The position numbers and the translations under genes are program-made. Below are positions 39,721-53,307 of a stretch of DNA of 64,000 nt, piece after piece. The notes beneath the pieces were generated by a model. The model did not search any database. It saw nothing but the letters and a program-made list of their open reading frames with translations, and had not been told where the DNA came from. Every line of letters begins with the position of its first letter. The stretch's first letter is position 1. Source of the DNA: Nansenia antarctica (lineage: Eukaryota; Chordata; Actinopteri; Argentiniformes; Microstomatidae); the NCBI GenBank assembly GCA_963989245.1, contig OZ022342.1, positions 34,409,679-34,473,678 of the forward strand. The letters are read 5' to 3'.

Positions 39721-40766
39721 TAGTCAAGCAAGGGGTTTTAGTCAAACAATAACATAGTCTGTGGTGGTAGCGATGGTTGATAATGACTCTTTTACGGGTG
39801 ACTATGGCAAGAACCCATTCAATTTTAAGAATTATAATCTAGAATATCTGGCAATATATGTTGACGGTGTCCAGTTCCCCACCAAACCATTACAACCGGA
39901 CTTCCCTAATGGTTGCGTAACTCGTGAATTCTATCAACTGGTGTTATCAACAGGGAGACATTTAAAGAACAGTGCTATGGCCATTGATCGAAACGATTTC
40001 CTGAGAGGGTACACTCTTTATGCATTTAATCTGACACCTGACGAGGATAATTGTCAGCATCTATCATTGATCAAGAGTGGTAACATACGCCTGGAGACAC
40101 GTTTCAGGAACCCGCTGCCTAATACCATCAATCTAATAATTTATGCGGTATATGATAGTATGATTTAAGTGTCCCATCGCAGACAGGTTTTAGTTTATTA
40201 CTATTAAGCATCATGAATACTGTGGAACTGACAGCCAGGTGTTTTGGCTTGTGATAAACTGCCCCAGCAACCTCTACAAATAAGACCTAGTGCTATGATA
40301 ATTAACACACACCCCTCTGAGCAGCCTGGAGAGCATTGGCTGGCAGTTTATATATTGGAGAGAGTTGGGTGTTTTTTTTGACAGTTTTGGAAATGCTCCA
40401 AATCATTCAATATTTCCTAAATCGATTTATGACTTTTTAAACATGTCATGTGACGAGATACATTTATCAGACAAACAAGTTCAGGATGTCACATCGGTCA
40501 CATGTGGTGAACACTGTATCTACTTCTTAAATCACATGTGTAGAGGCATCACCTATGATATGTTGATATCTAAATATTCTTCTAATCTGTTTAAAAATGA
40601 CACAATGGTAACACGTTTTGTGAAAAAGTTGCAACCGTGTGTGTGTGTTCATAATGTGTTTAGTTGTGTTCAACATGTTCAGACAATTGTGTAAGATTGT
40701 GCAAGTCAATAAAATGTTGGTCAAATAAATTATCAGAGTTCATGTATCATTACAATCATTTTTATT
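39721..40766 (+). repeat. Unit 39, T8 frameshift
   Basis: Frame A 39761-40168 is consensus. Frame B has Asp26Glu and T8. Confidence 0.97.
40244..40694 (+). pseudogene. Unit 39 frame B, T8-frameshifted protease
   Basis: The extra T gives TGA at 40379-40381 after Phe45; the catalytic half is open in the shifted frame 40365-40694. Confidence 0.93.
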
Positions 40767-41812
40767 TAGTCAAGCAAGGGGTTTTAGTCAAACAATAACA
40801 TAGTCTGTGGTGGTAGCGATGGTTGATAATGACTCTTTTACGGGTGACTATGGCAAGAACCCATTCAATTTTAAGAATTATAATCTAGAATATCTGGCAA
40901 TATATGTTGACGGTGTCCAGTTCCCCACCAAACCATTACAACCGGACTTCCCTAATGGTTGCGTAACTCGTGAATTCTATCAACTGGTGTTATCAACAGG
41001 GAGACATTTAAAGAACAGTGCTATGGCCATTGATCGAAACGATTTCCTGAGAGGGTACACTCTTTATGCATTTAATCTGACACCTGACGAGGATAATTGT
41101 CAGCATCTATCATTGATCAAGAGTGGTAACATACGCCTGGAGACACGTTTCAGGAACCCGCTGCCTAATACCATCAATCTAATAATTTATGCGGTATATG
41201 ATAGTATGATTTAAGTGTCCCATCGCAGACAGGTTTTAGTTTATTACTATTAAGCATCATGAATACTGTGGAACTGACAGCCAGGTGTTTTGGCTTGTGA
41301 TAAACTGCCCCAGCAACCTCTACAAATAAGACCTAGTGCTATGATAATTAACACACACCCCTCTGAGCAGCCTGGAGAGCATTGGCTGGCAGTTTATATA
41401 TTGGAGAGAGTTGGGTGTTTTTTTTGACAGTTTTGGAAATGCTCCAAATCATTCAATATTTCCTAAATCGATTTATGACTTTTTAAACATGTCATGTGAC
41501 GAGATACATTTATCAGACAAACAAGTTCAGGATGTCACATCGGTCACATGTGGTGAACACTGTATCTACTTCTTAAATCACATGTGTAGAGGCATCACCT
41601 ATGATATGTTGATATCTAAATATTCTTCTAATCTGTTTAAAAATGACACAATGGTAACACGTTTTGTGAAAAAGTTGCAACCGTGTGTGTGTGTTCATAA
41701 TGTGTTTAGTTGTGTTCAACATGTTCAGACAATTGTGTAAGATTGTGCAAGTCAATAAAATGTTGGTCAAATAAATTATCAGAGTTCATGTATCATTACA
41801 ATCATTTTTAAT
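40767..41812 (+). repeat. Unit 40, T8 frameshift
   Basis: Frame A 40807-41214 is consensus. Frame B has Asp26Glu and T8. A private T-to-A lies at 41811, at the seam with unit 41. Confidence 0.97.
41290..41740 (+). pseudogene. Unit 40 frame B, T8-frameshifted protease
   Basis: The extra T gives TGA at 41425-41427 after Phe45; the catalytic half is open in the shifted frame 41411-41740. Same haplotype as unit 39. Confidence 0.93.
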
Positions 41813-42857
41813 TAGTCAAGCAAGGGGTTTTAGTCAAACAATAACATAGTCTGTGGTGGTAGCGATGGTTGATAATGACTCTTTTACGGGTGACTATGGC
41901 AAGAACCCATTCAATTTTAAGAATTATAATCTAGAATATCTGGCAATATATGTTGACGGTGTCCAGTTCCCCACCAAACCATTACAACCGGACTTTCCTA
42001 ATGGTTGCGTAACTCGTGAATTCTATCAACTGGTGTTATCAACAGGGAGACATTTAAAGAACAGTGCTATGGCCATTGATCGAAACGATTTCCTGAGAGG
42101 GTACACTCTTTATGCATTTAATCTGACACCTGACGAGGATAATTGTCAGCATCTATCATTGATCAAGAGTGGTAACATACGCCTGGAGACACGTTTCAGG
42201 AACCCGCTGCCTAATACCATCAATCTAATAATTTATGCGGTATATGATAGTATGATTTAAGTGTCCCATCGCAGACAGGTTTTAGTTTATTACTATTAAG
42301 CATCATGAATACTGTGGAACTGACAGCCAGGTGTTTTGGCTTGTGATAAACTGCCCCAGCAACCTCTACAAATAAGACCTAGTGCTATGATAATTAACAC
42401 ACACCCCTCTGAGCAGCCTGGAGAGCATTGGCTGGCAGTTTATATATTGGAGAGAGTTGGGTGTTTTTTTGACAGTTTTGGAAATGCTCCAAATCATTCA
42501 ATATTTCCTAAATCGATTTATGACTTTTTAAACATGTCATGTGACGAGATACATTTATCAGACAAACAAGTTCAGGATGTCACATCGGTCACATGTGGTG
42601 AACACTGTATCTACTTCTTAAATCACACGTGTAGAGGCATCACCTATGATATGTTGATATCTAAATATTCTTCTAATCTGTTTAAAAATGACACAATGGT
42701 AACACGTTTTGTGAAAAAGTTGCAACCGTGTGTGTGTGTTCATAATGTGTTTAGTTGTGTTCAACATGTTCAGACAATTGTGTAAGATTGTGCAAGTCAA
42801 TAAAATGTTGGTCAAATAAATTATCAGAGTTCATGTATCATTACAATCATTTTTATT
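41813..42857 (+). repeat. Unit 41
   Basis: Frame A 41853-42260 has the silent Phe48 TTT. Frame B 42336-42785 has Asp26Glu and Met98Thr, the latter shared with unit 43. Confidence 0.97.
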
Positions 42858-43902
42858 TAGTCAAGCAAGGGGTTTTAGTCAAACAATAACATAGTCTGTG
42901 GTGGTAGCGATGGTTGATAATGACTCTTTTACGGGTGACTATGGCAAGAACCCATTCAATTTTAAGAATTATAATCTAGAATATCTGGCAATATATGTTG
43001 ACGGTGTCCAGTTCCCCACCAAACCATTACAACCGGACTTCCCTAATGGTTGCGTAACTCGTGAATTCTATCAACTGGTGTTATCAACAGGGAGACATTT
43101 AAAGAACAGTGCTATGGCCATTGATCGAAACGATTTCCTGAGAGGGTACACTCTTTATGCATTTAATCTGACACCTGACGAGGATAATTGTCAGCATCTA
43201 TCATTGATCAAGAGTGGTAACATACGCCTGGAGACACGTTTCAGGAACCCGCTGCCTAATACCATCAATCTAATAATTTATGCGGTATATGATAGTATGA
43301 TTTAAGTGTCCCATCGCAGACAGGTTTTAGTTTATTACTATTAAGCATCATGAATACTGTGGAACTGACAGCCAGGTGTTTTGGCTTGTGATAAACTCTC
43401 CCAGCAACCTCTACAAATAAGACCTAGTGCTATGATAATTAACACACACCCCTCTGAGCAGCCTGGAGAGCATTGGCTGGCAGTTTATATATTGGAGAGA
43501 GTTGGGTGTTTTTTTGACAGTTTTGGAAATGCTCCAAATCATTCAATATTTCCTAAATCGATTTATGACTTTTTAAACATGTCATGTGACGAGATACATT
43601 TATCAGACAAACAAGTTCAGGATGTCACATCGGTCACATGTGGTGAACACTGTATCTACTTCTTAAATCACATGTGTAGAGGCATCACCTATGATATGTT
43701 GATATCTAAATATTCTTCTAATCTGTTTAAAAATGACACAATGGTAACACGTTTTGTGAAAAAGTTGCAACCGTGTGTGTGTGTTCATGATGTGTTTAGT
43801 TGTGTTCAACATGTTCAGACAATTGTGTAAGATTGTGCAAGTCAATAAAATGTTGGTCAAATAAATTATCAGAGTTCATGTATCATTACAATCATTTTTA
43901 TT
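42858..43902 (+). repeat. Unit 42
   Basis: Frame A 42898-43305 is consensus. Frame B 43381-43830 has a two-base change at 43398-43399 (silent Leu6, Pro7Ser), Asp26Glu, and Asn137Asp (A to G at 43789). Confidence 0.97.
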
Positions 43903-44947
43903 TAGTCAAGCAAGGGGTTTTAGTCAAACAATAACATAGTCTGTGGTGGTAGCGATGGTTGATAATGACTCTTTTACGGGTGACTATGGCAAGAACCCAT
44001 TCAATTTTAAGAATTATAATCTAGAATATCTGGCAATATATGTTGACGGTGTCCAGTTCCCCACCAAACCATTACAACCGGACTTCCCTAATGGTTGCGT
44101 AACTCGTGAATTCTATCAACTGGTGTTATCAACAGGGAGACATTTAAAGAACAGTGCTATGGCCATTGATCGAAACGATTTCCTGAGAGGGTACACTCTT
44201 TATGCATTTAATCTGACACCTGACGAGGATAATTGTCAGCATCTATCATTGATCAAGAGTGGTAACATACGCCTGGAGACACGTTTCAGGAACCCGCTGC
44301 CTAATACCATCAATCTAATAATTTATGCGGTATATGATAGTATGATTTAAGTGTCCCATCGCAGACAGGTTTTAGTTTATTACTATTAAGCATCATGAAT
44401 ACTGTGGAACTGACAGCCAGGTGTTTTGGCTTGTGATAAACTGCCCCAGCAACCTCTACAAATAAGACCTAGTGCTATGATAATTAACACACACCCCTCT
44501 GAGCAGCCTGGAGAGCATTGGCTGGCAGTTTATATATTGGAGAGAGTTGGGTGTTTTTTTGACAGTTTTGGAAATGCTCCAAATCATTCAATATTTCCTA
44601 AATCGATTTATGACTTTTTAAACATGTCATGTGACGAGATACATTTATCAGACAAACAAGTTCAGGATGTCACATCGGTCACATGTGGTGAACACTGTAT
44701 CTACTTCTTAAATCACACGTGTAGAGGCATCACCTATGATATGTTGATATCTAAATATTCTTCTAATCTGTTTAAAAATGACACAATGGTAACACGTTTT
44801 GTGAAAAAGTTGCAACCGTGTGTGTGTGTTCATAATGTGTTTAGTTGTGTTCAACATGTTCAGACAATTGTGTAAGATTGTGCAAGTCAATAAAATGTTG
44901 GTCAAATAAATGATCAGAGTTCATGTATCATTACAATCATTTTTATT
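43903..44947 (+). repeat. Unit 43
   Basis: Frame A 43943-44350 is consensus. Frame B 44426-44875 has Asp26Glu and Met98Thr. A private T-to-G at 44912 lies just after the second AATAAA. Confidence 0.97.
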
Positions 44948-45992
44948 TAGTCAAGCAAGGGGTTTTAGTCAAACAATAACATAGTCTGTGGTGGTAGCGA
45001 TGGTTGATAATGACTCTTTTACGGGTGACTATGGCAAGAACCCATTCAATTTTAAGAATTATAATCTAGAATATCTGGCAATATATGTTGACGGTGTCCA
45101 GTTCCCCACCAAACCATTACAACCGGACTTCCCTAATGGTTGCGTAACTCGTGAATTCTATCAACTGGTGTTATCAACAGGGAGACATTTAAAGAACAGT
45201 GCTATGGCCATTGATCGAAACGATTTCCTGAGAGGGTACACTCTTTATGCATTTAATCTGACACCTGACGAGGATAATTGTCAGCATCTATCATTGATCA
45301 AGAGTGGTAACATACGCCTGGAGACACGTTTCAGGAACCCGCTGCCTAATACCATCAATCTAATAATTTATGCGGTATATGATAGTATGATTTAAGTGTC
45401 CCATCGCAGACAGGTTTTAGTTTATTACTATTAAGCATCATGAATACTGTGGAACTGACAGCCAGGTGTTTTGGCTTGTGATAAACTGCCCCAGCAACCT
45501 CTACAAATAAGACCTAGTGCTATGATAATTAACACACACCCCTCTGAGCAGCCTGGAGAGCATTGGCTGGCAGTTTATATATTGGAGAGAGTTGGGTGTT
45601 TTTTTGACAGTTTTGGAAATGCTCCAAATCATTCAATATTTCCTAAATCGATTTATGACTTTTTAAACATGTCATGTGACGAGATACATTTATCAGACAA
45701 ACAAGTTCAGGATGTCACATCGGTCACATGTGGTGAACACTGTATCTACTTCTTAAATCACATGTGTAGAGGCATCACCTATGATATGTTGATATCTAAA
45801 TATTCTTCTAATCTGTTTAAAAATGACACAATGGTAACACGTTTTGTGAAAAAGTTGCAACCGTGTGTGTGTGTTCATAATGTGTTTAGTTGTGTTCAAC
45901 ATGTTCAGACAATTGTGTAAGATTGTGCAAGTCAATAAAATGTTGGTCAAATAAATTATCAGAGTTCATGTATCATTACAATCATTTTTATT
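44948..45992 (+). repeat. Unit 44
   Basis: Frame A 44988-45395 is consensus. Frame B 45471-45920 has Asp26Glu only. Confidence 0.97.
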
Positions 45993-47039
45993 TAGTCAAG
46001 CAAGGGGTTTTAGTCAAACAATAACATAGTCTGTGGTGGTAGCGATGGTTGATAATGACTCTTTTACGGGTGACTATGGCAAGAACCCATTCAATTTTAA
46101 GAATTATAATCTAGAATATCTGGCAATATATGTTGACGGTGTCCAGTTCCCCACCAAACCATTACAACCGGACTTCCCTAATGGTTGCGTAACTCGTGAA
46201 TTCTATCAACTGGTGTTATCAACAGGGAGACATTTAAAGAACAGTGCTATGGCCATTGATCGAAACGATTTCCTGAGAGGGTACACTCTTTATGCATTTA
46301 ATCTGACACCTGACGAGGATAATTGTCAGCATCTATCATTGATCAAGAGTGGTAACATACGCCTGGAGACACGTTTCAGGAACCCGCTGCCTAATACCAT
46401 CAATCTAATAATTTATGCGGTATATGATAGTATGATTTAAGTGTCCCATCGCAGACAGGTTTTAGTTTATTACTATTAAGCATCATGAATACTGTGGAAC
46501 TGACAGCCAGGTGTTTTGGCTTGTGATAAACTGCCCCAGCAACCTCTACAAATAAGACCTAGTGCTATGATAATTAACACACACCCCTCTGACCAGCCTG
46601 GAGAGCATTGGCTGGCAGTTTATATATTGGAGAGAGTTGGGTGTTTTTTTGACAGTTTTGGAAATGCTCCAAATCATTCAATATTTCCTAAATCGATTTA
46701 TGACTTTTTAAACATGTCATGTGACGAGATACATTTATCAGACAAACAAGTTCAGGATGTCACATCGGTCACATGTGGTGAACACTGTATCTACTTCTTA
46801 AATCACATGTGTAGAGGCATCACCTATGATATGTTGATATCTAAATATTCTTCTAATCTGTTTAAAAATGACACAATGGTAACACGTTTTGTGAAAAAGT
46901 TGCAACCGTGTGTGTGTGTGTTCATAATGTGTTTAGTTGTGTTCAACATGTTCAGACAATTGTGTAAGATTGTGCAAGTCAATAAAATGTTGGTCAAATA
47001 AATTATCAGAGTTCATGTATCATTACAATCATTTTTATT
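45993..47039 (+). repeat. Unit 45, (GT)7
   Basis: Frame A 46033-46440 is consensus. Frame B 46516-47001 has 161 residues with the alternative tail. Confidence 0.97.
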
Positions 47040-48084
47040 TAGTCAAGCAAGGGGTTTTAGTCAAACAATAACATAGTCTGTGGTGGTAGCGATGGTTGAT
47101 AATGACTCTTTTACGGGTGACTATGGCAAGAACCCATTCAATTTTAAGAATTATAATCTAGAATATCTGGCAATATATGTTGACGGTGTCCAGTTCCCCA
47201 CCAAACCATTACAACCGGACTTCCCTAATGGTTGCGTAACTCGTGAATTCTATCAACTGGTGTTATCAACAGGGAGACATTTAAAGAACAGTGCTATGGC
47301 CATTGATCGAAACGATTTCCTGAGAGGGTACACTCTTTATGCATTTAATCTGACACCTGACGAGGATAATTGTCAGCATCTATCATTGATCAAGAGTGGT
47401 AACATACACCTGGAGACACGTTTCAGGAACCCGCTGCCTAATACCATCAATCTAATAATTTATGCGGTATATGATAGTATGATTTAAGTGTCCCATCGCA
47501 GACAGGTTTTAGTTTATTACTATTAAGCATCATGAATACTGTGGAACTGACAGCCAGGTGTTTTGGCTTGTGATAAACTGCCCCAGCAACCTCTACAAAT
47601 AAGACCTAGTGCTATGATAATTAACACACACCCCTCTGACCAGCCTGGAGAGCATTGGCTGGCAGTTTATATATTGGAGAGAGTTGGGTGTTTTTTTGAC
47701 AGTTTTGGAAATGCTCCAAATCATTCAATATTTCCTAAATCGATTTATGACTTTTTAAACATGTCATGTGACGAGATACATTTATCAGACAAACAAGTTC
47801 AGGATGTCACATCGGTCACATGTGGTGAACACTGTATCTACTTCTTAAATCACATGTGTAGAGGCATCACCTATGATATGTTGATATCTAAATATTCTTC
47901 TAATCTGTTTAAAAATGACACAATGGTAACACGTTTTGTGAAAAAGTTGCAACCGTGTGTGTGTGTTCATAATGTGTTTAGTTGTGTTCAACATGTTCAG
48001 ACAATTGTGTACGATTGTGCAAGTCAATAAAATGTTGGTCAAATAAATTATCAGAGTTCATGTATCATTACAATCATTTTTATT
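47040..48084 (+). repeat. Unit 46, frame B stop lost
   Basis: Frame A 47080-47487 has Arg110His. Frame B 47563-48030 reads through its usual stop (TAA to TAC, A to C at 48012), adding six residues for 155 in total. Both changes are private. Confidence 0.97.
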
Positions 48085-49129
48085 TAGTCAAGCAAGGGGT
48101 TTTAGTCAAACAATAACATAGTCTGTGGTGGTAGCGATGGTTGATAATGACTCTTTTACGGGTGACTATGGCAAGAACCCATTCAATTTTAAGAATTATA
48201 ATCTAGAATATCTGGCAATATATGTTGACGGTGTCCAGTTCCCCACCAAACCATTACAACCGGACTTCCCTAATGGTTGCGTAACTCGTGAATTCTATCA
48301 ACTGGTGTTATCAACAGGGAGACATTTAAAGAACAGTGCTATGGCCATTGATCGAAACGATTTCCTGAGAGGGTACACTCTTTATGCATTTAATCTGACA
48401 CCTGACGAGGATAATTGTCAGCATCTATCATTGATCAAGAGTGGTAACATACGCCTGGAGACACGTTTCAGGAACCCGCTGCCTAATACCATCAATCTAA
48501 TAATTTATGCGGTATATGATAGTATGATTTAAGTGTCCCATCGCAGACAGGTTTTAGTTTATTACTATTAAGCATCATGAATACTGTGGAACTGACAGCC
48601 AGGTGTTTTGGCTTGTGATAAACTGCCCCAGCAACCTCTACAAATAAGACCTAGTGCTATGATAATTAACACACACCCCTCTGACCAGCCTGGAGAGCAT
48701 TGGCTGGCAGTTTATATATTGGAGAGAGTTGGGTGTTTTTTTGACAGTTTTGGAAATGCTCCAAATCATTCAATATTTCCTAAATCGATTTATGACTTTT
48801 TAAACATGTCATGTGACGAGATACATTTATCAGACAAACAAGTTCAGGATGTCACATCGGTCACATGTGGTGAACACTGTATCTACTTCTTAAATCACAT
48901 GTGTAGAGGCATCACCTATGATATGTTGATATCTAAATATTCTTCTAATCTGTTTAAAAATGACACAATGGTAACACGTTTTGTGAAAAAGTTGCAACCG
49001 TGTGTGTGTGTTCATAATGTGTTTAGTTGTGTTCAACATGTTCAGACAATTGTGTAAGATTGTGCAAGTCAATAAAATGTTGGTCAAATAAATTATCAGA
49101 GTTCATGTATCATTACAATCATTTTTATT
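48085..49129 (+). repeat. Unit 47
   Basis: Both frames translate to the consensus: A 48125-48532, B 48608-49057. Confidence 0.97.
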
Positions 49130-50174
49130 TAGTCAAGCAAGGGGTTTTAGTCAAACAATAACATAGTCTGTGGTGGTAGCGATGGTTGATAATGACTCTT
49201 TTACGGGTGACTATGGCAAGAACCCATTCAATTTTAAGAATTATAATCTAGAATATCTGGCAATATATGTTGACGGTGTCCAGTTCCCCACCAAACCATT
49301 ACAACCGGACTTCCCTAATGGTTGCGTAACTCGTGAATTCTATCAACTGGTGTTATCAACAGGGAGACATTTAAAGAACAGTGCTATGGCCATTGATCGA
49401 AACGATTTCCTGAGAGGGTACACTCTTTATGCATTTAATCTGACACCTGACGAGGATAATTGTCAGCATCTATCATTGATCAAGAGTGGTAACATACGCC
49501 TGGAGACACGTTTCAGGAACCCGCTGCCTAATACCATCAATCTAATAATTTATGCGGTATATGATAGTATGATTTAAGTGTCCCATCGCAGACAGGTTTT
49601 AGTTTATTACTATTAAGCATCATGAATACTGTGGAACTGACAGCCAGGTGTTTTGGCTTGTGATAAACTGCCCCAGCAACCTCTACAAATAAGACCTAGT
49701 GCTATGATAATTAACACACACCCCTCTGACCAGCCTGGAGAGCATTGGCTGGCAGTTTATATATTGGAGAGAGTTGGGTGTTTTTTTGACAATTTTGGAA
49801 ATGCTCCAAATCATTCAATATTTCCTAAATCGATTTATGACTTTTTAAACATGTCATGTGACGAGATACATTTATCAGACAAACAAGTTCAGGATGTCAC
49901 ATCGGTCACATGTGGTGAACACTGTATCTACTTCTTAAATCACATGTGTAGAGGCATCACCTATGATATGTTGATATCTAAATATTCTTCTAATCTGTTT
50001 AAAAATGACACAATGGTAACACGTTTTGTGAAAAAGTTGCAACCGTGTGTGTGTGTTCATAATGTGTTTAGTTGTGTTCAACATGTTCAGACAATTGTGT
50101 AAGATTGTGCAAGTCAATAAAATGTTGGTCAAATAAATTATCAGAGTTCATGTATCATTACAATCATTTTTATT
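49130..50174 (+). repeat. Unit 48
   Basis: Frame A 49170-49577 is consensus. Frame B 49653-50102 has Ser47Asn. Confidence 0.97.
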
Positions 50175-51219
50175 TAGTCAAGCAAGGGGTTTTAGTCAAA
50201 CAATAACATAGTCTGTGGTGGTAGCGATGGTTGATAATGACTCTTTTACGGGTGACTATGGCAAGAACCCATTCAATTTTAAGAATTATAATCTAGAATA
50301 TCTGGCAATATATGTTGACGGTGTCCAGTTCCCCACCAAACCATTACAACCGGACTTCCCTAATGGTTGCGTAACTCGTGAATTCTATCAACTGGTGTTA
50401 TCAACAGGGAGACATTTAAAGAACAGTGCTATGGCCATTGATCGAAACGATTTCCTGAGAGGGTACACTCTTTATGCATTTAATCTGACACCTGACGAGG
50501 ATAATTGTCAGCCTCTATCATTGATCAAGAGTGGTAACATACGCCTGGAGACACGTTTCAGGAACCCGCTGCCTAATACCATCAATCTAATAATTTATGC
50601 GGTATATGATAGTATGATTTAAGTGTCCCATCGCAGACAGGTTTTAGTTTATTACTATTAAGCATCATGAATACTGTGGAACTGACAGCCAGGTGTTTTG
50701 GCTTGTGATAAACTGCCCCAGCAACCTCTACAAATAAGACCTAGTGCTATGATAATTAACACACACCCCTCTGACCAGCCTGGAGAGCATTGGCTGGCAG
50801 TTTATATATTGGAGAGAGTTGGGTGTTTTTTTGAAAATTTTGGAAATGCTCCAAATCATTCAATATTTCCTAAATCGATTTATGACTTTTTAAACATGTC
50901 ATGTGACGAGATACATTTATCAGACAAACAAGTTCAGGATGTCACATCGGTCACATGTGGTGAACACTGTATCTACTTCTTAAATCACATGTGTAGAGGC
51001 ATCACCTATGATATGTTGATATCTAAATATTCTTCTAATCTGTTTAAAAATGACACAATGGTAACACGTTTTGTGAAAAAGTTGCAACCGTGTGTGTGTG
51101 TTCATAATGTGTTTAGTTGTGTTCAACATGTTCAGACAATTGTGTAAGATTGTGCAAGTCAATAAAATGTTGGTCAAATAAATTATCAGAGTTCATGTAT
51201 CATTACAATCATTTTTATT
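50175..51219 (+). repeat. Unit 49
   Basis: Frame A 50215-50622 has His100Pro. Frame B 50698-51147 has Asp46Glu and Ser47Asn. Confidence 0.97.
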
Positions 51220-52262
51220 TAGTCAAGCAAGGGGTTTTAGTCAAACAATAACATAGTCTGTGGTGGTAGCGATGGTTGATAATGACTCTTTTACGGGTGA
51301 CTATGGCAAGAACCCATTCAATTTTAAGAATTATAATCTAGAATATCTGGCAATATATGTTGACGGTGTCCAGTTCCCCACCAAACCATTACAACCGGAC
51401 TTCCCTAATGGTTGCGTAACTCGTGAATTCTATCAACTGGTGTTATCAACAGGGAGACATTTAAAGAACAGTGCTATGGCCATTGATCGAAACGATTTCC
51501 TGAGAGGGTACACTCTTTATGCATTTAATCTGACACCTGACGAGGATAATTGTCAGCCTCTATCATTGATCAAGAGTGGTAACATACGCCTGGAGACACG
51601 TTTCAGGAACCCGCTGCCTAATACCATCAATCTAATAATTTATGCGGTATATGATAGTATGATTTAAGTGTCCCATCGCAGACAGGTTTTAGTTTATTAC
51701 TATTAAGCATCATGAATACTGTGGAACTGACAGCCAGGTGTTTTGGCTTGTGATAAACTGCCCCAGCAACCTCTACAAATAAGACCTAGTGCTATGATAA
51801 TTAACACACACCCCTCTGACCAGCCTGGAGAGCATTGGCTGGCAGTTTATATATTGGAGAGAGTTGGGTGTTTTTTTGAAAATTTTGGAAATGCTCCAAA
51901 TCATTCAATATTTCCTAAATCGATTTATGACTTTTTAAACATGTCATGTGACGAGATACATTTATCAGACAAACAAGTTCAGGATGTCACATCGGTCACA
52001 TGTGGTGAACACTGTATCTACTTCTTAAATCACATGTGTAGAGGCATCACCTATGATATGTTGATATCTAAATATTCTTCTAATCTGTTTAAAAATGACA
52101 CAATGGTAACACGTTTTGTGAAAAAGTTGCAACCGTGTGTGTGTTCATAATGTGTTTAGTTGTGTTCAACATGTTCAGACAATTGTGTAAGATTGTGCAA
52201 GTCAATAAAATGTTGGTCAAATAAATTATCAGAGTTCATGTATCATTACAATCATTTTTATT
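51220..52262 (+). repeat. Unit 50, (GT)5
   Basis: Frame A 51260-51667 has His100Pro. Frame B 51743-52150 has Asp46Glu, Ser47Asn and the 135-residue early stop. Confidence 0.97.
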
Positions 52263-53307
52263 TAGTCAAGCAAGGGGTTTTAGTCAAACAATAACATAGT
52301 CTGTGGTGGTAGCGATGGTTGATAATGACTCTTTTACGGGTGACTATGGCAAGAACCCATTCAATTTTAAGAATTATAATCTAGAATATCTGGCAATATA
52401 TGTTGACGGTGTCCAGTTCCCCACCAAACCATTACAACCGGACTTCCCTAATGGTTGCGTAACTCGTGAATTCTATCAACTGGTGTTATCAACAGGGAGA
52501 CATTTAAAGAACAGTGCTATGGCCATTGATCGAAACGATTTCCTGAGAGGGTACACTCTTTATGCATTTAATCTGACACCTGACGAGGATAATTGTCAGC
52601 ATCTATCATTGATCAAGAGTGGTAACATACGCCTGGAGACACGTTTCAGGAACCCGCTGCCTAATACCATCAATCTAATAATTTATGCGGTATATGATAG
52701 TATGATTTAAGTGTCCCATCGCAGACAGGTTTTAGTTTATTACTATTAAGCATCATGAATACTGTGGAACTGACAGCCAGGTGTTTTGGCTTGTGATAAA
52801 CTGCCCCAGCAACCTCTACAAATAAGACCTAGTGCTATGATAATTAACACACACCCCTCTGACCAGCCTGGAGAGCATTGGCTGGCAGTTTATATATTGG
52901 AGAGAGTTGGGTGTTTTTTTGACAGTTTTGGAAATGCTCCAAATCATTCAATATTTCCTAAATCGATTTATGACTTTTTAAACATGTCATGTGACGAGAT
53001 ACATTTATCAGACAAACAAGTTCAGGATGTCACATCGGTCACATGTGGTGAACACTGTATCTACTTCTTAAATCACATGTGTAGAGGCATCACCTATGAT
53101 ATGTTGATATCTAAATATTCTTCTAATCTGTTTAAAAATGACACAATGGTAACACGTTTTGTGAAAAAGTTGCAACCGTGTGTGTGTGTTCATAATGTGT
53201 TTAGTTGTGTTCAACATGTTCAGACAATTGTGTAAGATTGTGCAAGTCAATAAAATGTTGGTCAAATAAATTATCAGAGTTCATGTATCATTACAATCAT
53301 TTTTATT
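52263..53307 (+). repeat. Unit 51
   Basis: Both frames translate to the consensus: A 52303-52710, B 52786-53235. It occupies the place of unit 25 but lacks Arg55His. Confidence 0.97.
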
